Made by a program: the position numbers and the translations under genes. From Silene conica (Eukaryota; Streptophyta; Magnoliopsida; Caryophyllales; Caryophyllaceae), in NCBI GenBank assembly GCA_029255685.2, contig CM055318.2, forward strand, positions 30,368,001 through 30,432,000: DNA of 64,000 nucleotides, given 5' to 3'. Position 1 is the first letter of the stretch, and every line of letters begins with the position of its first letter. Under the pieces are notes generated by a model. That model ran no database searches. It was not told the DNA's origin and saw only the letters and a program-made list of their open reading frames with translations. Below, one piece after another: positions 60,075 to 64,000 of this stretch.

Positions 60075-60354
60075 TACCTATGAAATCGACGACAGTCATG
60101 CCATTGGTAAATCTTCCCGTAGGACCTTGAGGAAAGTTGTGACCATAAGGTGGGTAATTAGCCTTGGCTAAGGTTGGCAACCAGTTATTATTACCACTAT
60201 CGAATAATGAATCTCCGAATACATATAAGGCCGGAGCTCGTGCTTGTGTTCGTGGCTGTGGCTGTGGTTGTGGTGAATATAAAGTAGTGCATTCTCCTAA
60301 AATAAAAGGTGAGACTATGAATTGAAAGCAAATGAATAATATTAAAGAAGACAT
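45328..60354 (-). CDS. GDSL esterase/lipase with a 13.4-kb intron
   Basis: Five exons on the minus strand: 60354-60078, 59843-59722, 46361-46113, 45960-45708, 45542-45328 (1116 nt, 371 aa); all boundaries are GT-AG and the phases fit (1, 0, 0, 1). The first 22 residues form a hydrophobic signal peptide, followed by a PQPQPQP stretch and the catalytic block [12 protein letters not shown] (Ser49). Further family blocks are [25 protein letters not shown] (178-181, oxyanion Asn), GPIGCIPS and the C-terminal DGYHLT (Asp337, His340). Length and five-exon layout are normal for plant GDSL lipases, which hydrolyse esters or transfer acyl groups, mostly secreted. The real substrate cannot be told. Intron 2 (59721-46362) holds a recent retrotransposon in the same orientation. 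Every coding block is intact, so I call the gene functional, with moderate certainty about splicing of the long intron. Confidence 0.88.
46867..47275. mobile_element. Mutator-type foldback MITE in GDSL intron 2
   Basis: 409 bp with long inverted arms (ATCAAACACC... and ...GTGTTTGACAAAA; inner arms CCTTTTAGCCGGATTCCGA and TCGGAATCCGGCTAAAAGG). Flanks TTAACTTGT (46858-46866) and TTAACTTAT (47276-47284) agree at 8 of 9 positions, a Mutator-size duplication. Confidence 0.82.
47285..48407. other. GDSL intron 2, AT-rich, nothing recognised
   Basis: No frame or clear terminal repeats. A short TTTAAGACGATCTATCT piece near 47690 resembles the TGAGACG MITE family. Confidence 0.45.
48413..49037 (-). 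repeat. 3' LTR of the gag-only element
   Basis: 625 bp, apparently identical to 55878-56502. On the minus strand it starts TGTAGACATAAAAATATG and ends AATTTGTTGTTACA. A short duplicated GAGAGATTTTTTGTAGAGAG block lies near 48715-48765. Confidence 0.95.
49038..53030 (-). other. 3' non-coding part of the gag-only element, with A-runs
   Basis: No domain recognised on either strand; frames of up to about 150 codons are short and unsupported. On the plus strand there are T-runs (A-runs in element sense) of about 10-43 bases at about 50773-50811, 51438, 51625, 51932, 52101-52125, 52378-52420 (43 T), 52427-52452 (26 T), 52573-52592, 52876-52901 and 53011-53030. Local duplications occur, for example TGACTTGGAAGTCGATG near 52716 and 52976. 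A copy of the PPT region (GCCCCCTCGGAA) lies at 52639, matching that at 49043. Confidence 0.7.
53031..55799 (-). CDS. Tat-like gag polyprotein
   Basis: Open frame of 922 aa from the first ATG at 55799; the frame is open upstream into the primer-binding site. A coiled coil is likely at about 171-207 (Lys/Glu-rich, leucines spaced as heptads). The retrotransposon gag core lies at about 277-375 ([40 protein letters not shown]). A zinc-knuckle-like [14 protein letters not shown] comes at about two thirds. Four copies of the motif (S)VF(D/T/S)R(L/I)G are near the C-terminus (about 53345-53540). That repeat and the knuckle are what I know from Tat/Retand-type gag proteins. Gag would assemble particles. 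No protease domain follows the SVFDRLG repeats. The frame is intact over its whole length, which argues for recent activity. Confidence 0.85.
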   Translation of the reverse strand: MAFSKISDMSKRMTSKSDDESSTRLCVSLDRSPIGVSARSRTRSIVISTAAARFRSASVPTRPRKSGVIVNALKDSYGADDSRPYEYPVFGSFSRIRVDDPHIVSSTFREKVNGAFEEIIVHANPLFEPLTFEDSRSSAFSSPSSPKRQNQEMSSQQSYSIVAPVMVIEGNDMEEQLNKMKAILDELKRENEEKTKQIDALTKKLEKQPATPSHNDDTDEASDDSDYRDKAKSFTAKDVQMMIAEAFKSQFKENFHSVNNLRYVKPYSKRIDYLRMPSGYQPPKFQQFDGKGNPKQHIAHFIETCNTAGTDGDLLVKQFVRSLKGMAFDWYTDLSAESINSWDQMENEFLNRFYSTRRIVSMTELTNTKKWKDEPVIDYIGRWRALSLECKDRLTETSAVEMCIQGMNLDLVYILQGIKPRTFQDLATRAHDMEITIASHGGRLFAHSETNSERKEFKKNDMASSSTSREVMTISTSNPVKISGRPKTGKKGATYSKDTRKSRPTLKELEKKTYPFPDSDLAGMLDDLLEKKVIELPESKRLSEAGRTTDPKYCRYHRVVSHPLEKCITLKEKIMQLAEDGKILLDFEDAVESNYVVAQINDRNVKSYSPFAARECVQLIQFGTLEPVIVILPEESKSIVSLTSDALNLEDNNDDEGWTLVSTRRQKKENEEVLLPQVPKRRRPTRQKVRRSSHKNDGGDVMKCPQDGVSSKSRRGMTLQEYFPKHYLEQVSVNTVSAAVVQENQSDGENTEILSQRSVFDRLGRLTSKSRASVFDRLGEQEETVRMQLTTSPQQQRSNTSVFTRIGEIEEKKSVFSRIGSSKMQKRRQRKLNKSSTTKLAVNVSNDTHSVIPSRMKRHLEVEITTGKSLKVKGRTVIFTNPQEESSQRKIARNFTQECQDSDEIEVGRTPKISKMVSKRCW
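55878..56502 (-). repeat. 5' LTR of the gag-only element
   Basis: 625 bp. Followed on the minus strand by the primer-binding region starting at 55877. Confidence 0.95.
56508..58499. other. GDSL intron 2, AT-rich, with TE scraps
   Basis: No gene. A GGGGCACTTGCGCCTTCCCC piece near 57474-57515 (with TCCTAGATCCGCCC) is a commonly dispersed plant repeat fragment of uncertain class. The rest is very AT-rich. Confidence 0.45.
58509..58697. mobile_element. Mutator-type MITE in GDSL intron 2
   Basis: 189 bp. Inverted ends carry TCTTGTTTCAGACC (left) and, reversed, TCTTGTTTCAGATC (right), and inner arms CATATGTTATCATTTTA / TAAAATGGTAACATATG. Flanks ACTTATTTT (58500-58508) and ATTTATTTT (58698-58706) match at 8 of 9 positions. 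Confidence 0.75.
58707..59721. other. Start of GDSL intron 2, AT-rich
   Basis: Nothing recognised apart from the donor site GTAAGT at 59721-59716 on the minus strand. Confidence 0.5.
60035..60073. repeat. AAT trinucleotide microsatellite in GDSL intron 1
   Basis: About 12-13 units of (AAT)n, a few bases from the intron 1 donor site (60077). Confidence 0.95.
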
Positions 60355-60510
60355 GTATGTATGGGTTCGTTAATGTAGCTTTCAAATTTAATATGCCCAA
60401 TTCCTTAATTCCCGACTTTGTTTCGTGGGTGAACAAAGGAAAGGGAAAAGGAAAGTGGGGATGAACAAGTTACATGCGTAATTGCATAATGCATGAACAA
60501 CATCACTCAG

Positions 60511-60518
60511 TATTTATA
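60511..60518 (-). promoter_or_regulatory. Probable TATA box of the GDSL gene
   Basis: TATAAATA on the minus strand, 157 bp before the ATG. This would place the start of transcription near 60480 and give a 5' UTR of about 125 bp. It is the best match in the first 300 bp upstream. Confidence 0.55.
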
Positions 60519-61060
60519 ATTAGTACGGAGAATTGGAGAAATATCAAGTGGGAACAGAAAGGTGTATGGGTGTTGATAATATTTTTGCAACGGTTTATTA
60601 ATTTAATATATTCCACTTGTTAATGTTGCTAGGATGGGGGATAAGGATTTTGCTTATTTTTGGCTGCCTTTTTACTTTTAAGTTTCAACTACTTAGGATA
60701 ACCCTCAACATCACGTATGATTCAAAACATCTTATCCTTTTTTATCAATTATTGCATCTTCATTATTATAAAACATAAATTAAAAAATTGGATATTCTAC
60801 CTGGTACTTTTCAATTTTCCGACTTTCTACATGGTATTTTCTATACTTTTAAAACATATCTGGTTCCCGTAGTTATTGTCATTGTCACTATGTCTACCCT
60901 TAAATTTTATTTTTTGCCAATTAAACTCAGTTTTAAACATTAAATGATCACTTACACGCGTAATCAAAGCTTGTCATATATCATCCCGTGATATAAGGAT
61001 TCTATTAGAATCAATCTCCATCTTCAGACGTGACAAATTATGTATTTTTTCCGTCAAAAT
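60519..61060. other. Upstream region of the GDSL gene
   Basis: AT-rich; no further element or gene recognised. Confidence 0.5.
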
Positions 61061-61068
61061 TTTTGTAA

Positions 61069-61071
61069 GCC

Positions 61072-61166
<95 letters not shown>

Positions 61167-61224
61167 GACTTAGGATCCGGTGAGAACCACCTTACAATGT
61201 ATATATATATATATATATATATAT
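61069..61224. repeat. Interrupted (AT)n microsatellite
   Basis: Runs of ATATAT with spaced AC units, split at about 61165-61199 by a 35-bp piece containing GGATCCGGTGAGAACC, a box known to me from plant MITE-type repeats. Confidence 0.85.
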
Positions 61225-61861
61225 TAGGATCGAGATGGATATTGAACCTAGTAGAATCTTTCATGTAATAATAAATGACAAGCTTGGTAATGCATTCAAG
61301 TCATCACTTAATACTTAAAAACGAGTTCAATTGACTGAAAATAAATAAAGTTGAGGGGTATGTGATAATGACAACAATTAGGGTACCTGGTATACGATGT
61401 AAAAAGTAAAAAAATTAAGGGTACTAATGTACTATGTAGAATATTCCTTAAAAAATGGATATAGTTTCTTATTAAATTCGTTGATGGGGTTGGACCTCAC
61501 CCGTTAAGAAGCGCCAAAACCTAATTTACCTACGCTTCATCTTAAAACTACTTTGTGGAGCATCTCCTCGGTTTATAAACAAAATAGTTTCCTATATTAG
61601 TGTCGTCTCCTTTGCAATCAATTGAGTAGAACATCATTCTTTCGAACTTGTGGCAAGTCTTAGGAAAAACGAGTGTTTCATATATACATATTGCAAAACT
61701 CTCCAATCGATATTATTGAGTAATTCACTAGCTAATTTTAGGCCCTACTCTTTCTTCATTACATACATTATTTTTGGGTATTGTGCCCTCCAATGAGAAG
61801 AAAACGCAGAATAGGAAGGAGTATAATCGTCTTGTTTGTGAAATTATTACTAGAACAATAA

Positions 61862-62760
61862 TAGTTTTTTTTGGACAAATAAAGGTAAACCATTATATTA
61901 AAATAGGAAACCGTTTACAAAAACTACTAGTAGAGAAAGAAAGTCGTAGAAAGTCAGCCTGTAACCAGACTGACGGACGAATGACATTGGGATCCTAAGA
62001 GAGTGCGAATATTAGAAATAGTATTTCGCACTACTTCTATTGGTACGGACTTATAATTAGCCAGGACTGAGGATAATTTTCTTAAGATCACCCAGAAAGT
62101 GGCCGAAGAGAGGTTATTGTCGCATTAGCTGTAGTAGGGGTTGTGTCGATGCTGCAAACAGAGAAGAGGCGCGAATAGACGATACAGTAGACTGTCTTTG
62201 GAATCTTGCAAATACTAGAATACAAGGAGACATTAGCGTAACAAACAAAGCGGGAAAACAATTTTACAAAGCAGGTTGCGTAGATGTGGAAGAGTTATGA
62301 GGAAGAGGAGTGATATGTAGAATCCAAGAGTTCCAACTATTATTTGTCTGACAAGTCCTAAATCAAGTTTAGTCTGAATAAGACTTTTGGAATTGTTGGA
62401 AGTTACCGTAGGAAGTCGGCATTCGTTAGCTAGTAGTGATTATACAATGTGAAAGTGGACACAAATTAGCATCGGCGAATTTAAAATATCTTTCGGATGG
62501 TCCTTAGCAGATGTAGTTTGTGCCTTGTGGGAGGAGCTTAAATACTCTCCAAAATTGTTGCTATTAGGTTTCTTTAGGCAAATATTGTTTGTTTCCCAAG
62601 TCAAATGTTTAGAGATCCAGACCGAGACGCGTAACTTGCACCGCTTTCCCATTTTTGTTGGCATCATTTCATCGACAAGAGATGAGTTTATGGACTTGTG
62701 CTCAGCTGTCAACGCACTAACCTAGAAGATTTCTGACTTTTACAAAACTTTCGGGAGTTC
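61862..62760 (-). mobile_element. Possible LINE 3' end
   Basis: On the minus strand the segment ends in GGTTTACCTTTATTTGTCC followed by eight A (61864-61871 as T). This ending style is found at 3' ends of plant LINEs. Upstream on the minus strand the DNA is less AT-rich and has a 90-codon frame (62712-62440) without a recognised domain. The 5' boundary is unknown, and no target duplication was identified. Confidence 0.35.
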
Positions 62761-63051
62761 ACACTAATTTTAATCATCACTTCGCTGTTTTTTTTTTTTA
62801 TTTTTTGCAATTGTTTTTAACTAAAGAGATGTGAAGTTTTTTTGGTCATTAATTATCTTGTTTAGAGCATATTTGATCCTATTTTTAAAATATAGTCTCT
62901 ATTTTTTTAAAATTAAGGTATATTTTGTTAATTAAGTTCATAATAAGTGTTTTAGATAATTTATAGCGTTTGGTCTAATTTACTTGCTTTAGTTTTGTTC
63001 ATTTATTTTTGTACGAATATATTTTCCATCAAAATAGAAATATAGAATCAA
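62761..63051. other. Intergenic AT-rich DNA, nothing recognised
   Basis: No frames or repeats of note. Confidence 0.5.
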
Positions 63052-64000
63052 CTAGGTTGTAACCCGTGAAATTTACGGGTCTGTTTTTAGAATTTTCGAT
63101 GAATATGGTTAATAATATTAAAGATAAACAAACAAATTATTTACGAAGGAATAAATTAATTTAGAATTATTTATCACATATGTCAGTATATGTGAGCTAA
63201 TATATATTTTGTTCATTAGGATGATCAAGACTTACCATAAAAATCATGCACTTGTAATTAGTAATTACCCATTAAACAGTTTTTAAAATATTTATAATCA
63301 TGCAATAAAAGTTGTCTATTACAGATCGTACAATAAAAGCAAACGTAAAGAATTTGTTGAGACAAAAGTAGCTAGTAAATGGATAGTTGGTTTAAAAACG
63401 TAAATTTCATTATTTTTATTAAAGATGTTCATATGGTGAACAGTTGTTGCGTACGACCGTCTTACACTAAGACAATTCAATTTTATTAAAAAACCATTTA
63501 TTTACTATATTAAATAAATAGTCTTCCTATTAAAATGAATTCCTAAACGTGAAGAATTGTCTTACATTATAACGAAAATATACTCTAGTAAATTATCGCG
63601 CACACATTTATCTATAAATCAAGCAAGAATTTAATCTGACATATATATTTCTAAGATTAAACCACACAAAAAATGTAAGTTCTAGAATTCTCCACGTCCA
63701 TAGCAATTTCTGGGCGGTTAAGTGACATATGTCAATATGAATGCACTTGACAACCATAGCATAATTCTTAAAATTGTTTTTTATTTTTGTAAATTGTGAG
63801 GCGCTGTTTGGTAAACAATATATTAAAAGGAATTAGTAGATTCCGGCATAATTAATAGGTTGACCAATTAATCTACTATTTTCACGTGTTTGGTAAACAA
63901 CATATTTTGATAGCATATTGGTCGGAATATACTATTTTTGAATATGCTGCTATTCTATTAGCATATTCAATTTATACATGAAACCGTTCTAATTATCATG
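63052..64000 (-). mobile_element. Helitron 3' end; element continues past the window
   Basis: On the minus strand a perfect hairpin ACCCGT-AAATTTC-ACGGGT is followed by TACAACCTAG ending at 63052, with T as the next host base. These are Helitron 3' features. The 5' end (TC...) should lie beyond 64000 or is lost; the right boundary given is the window edge. No gene was seen inside. Confidence 0.55.
63804..64000. mobile_element. Partial MITE at window end
   Basis: GCGCTGTTTGGTAAACAATAT near 63804 looks like a hAT/Harbinger-type MITE end, with an inner repeat GTGTTTGGTAAACAACATAT at about 63886. The opposite end is outside the window. Confidence 0.4.

Noticed and set aside
60974-61264. Ile/Tyr repeat protein
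   Set aside because: Translation of an (AT)n microsatellite.

Overview
This window is nuclear DNA of a flowering plant, most likely a eudicot. The two host genes have GT-AG introns, the intergenic DNA is AT-rich, and it holds plant-type Ty1/copia and Ty3/gypsy retrotransposons, a CACTA transposon, LINE pieces, Helitrons and many MITEs. Several MITE styles (termini such as TGAGACGG or CAAGTCTTGCTTGTGACGG) would suit Caryophyllales, but that is a weak guess. Nothing prokaryotic, organellar or CRISPR-like is present, and I saw no tRNA or rRNA gene.

Two host genes can be rebuilt exon by exon. (1) 13102-19665, plus strand: a nine-exon receptor-like kinase (619 aa) that I identify as the NCRK orthologue, with signal peptide, Cys-rich ectodomain, one membrane span and kinase domain. 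(2) 60354-45328, minus strand: a five-exon GDSL esterase/lipase (371 aa). Its second intron is about 13.4 kb because a gag-only Tat-like LTR retrotransposon with two apparently identical LTRs sits in it. All exon phases stay compatible, so the gene looks intact.

Layout. 1-2253: left-truncated Ty3/gypsy (Tekay-like) element, inserted into 2254-7765, a decayed CACTA element. That CACTA also took in a 2.36-kb LTR-like element and a 5'-truncated LINE. 8300-8852: complete TRIM with target-site duplication (TSD). 9258-9940: two MITEs. About 10150-19800: NCRK gene with MITEs in its introns. 20103-24031: two nested Helitrons. 24957-26902: solo LTR. 26923-27439: MULE-type foldback element. 27449-30300: degenerate LTR-retroelement leader DNA. 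About 30300-32340: another LTR of the solo-LTR family with a GC-rich hAT MITE in it. 32586-34260: 3' end of an old copia element carrying another hAT MITE. 35841-40992: a very young, nearly complete Ty1/copia element. 41402-44937: a Helitron holding a solo LTR and a 230-bp tandem array. 45328-60354: GDSL gene. 60519-64000: promoter, AT microsatellite, possible LINE tail, a Helitron 3' end and a partial MITE.

Most of the window is therefore nested mobile DNA around two apparently functional genes. The points that most deserve follow-up are the young gag-only element in the GDSL intron (with a duplicated PPT-like block and long A-runs), the separate GC-palindrome arrays carried by several LTRs, the nested Helitrons of one terminal family, and the young copia element with non-canonical LTR ends and two isolated lesions.
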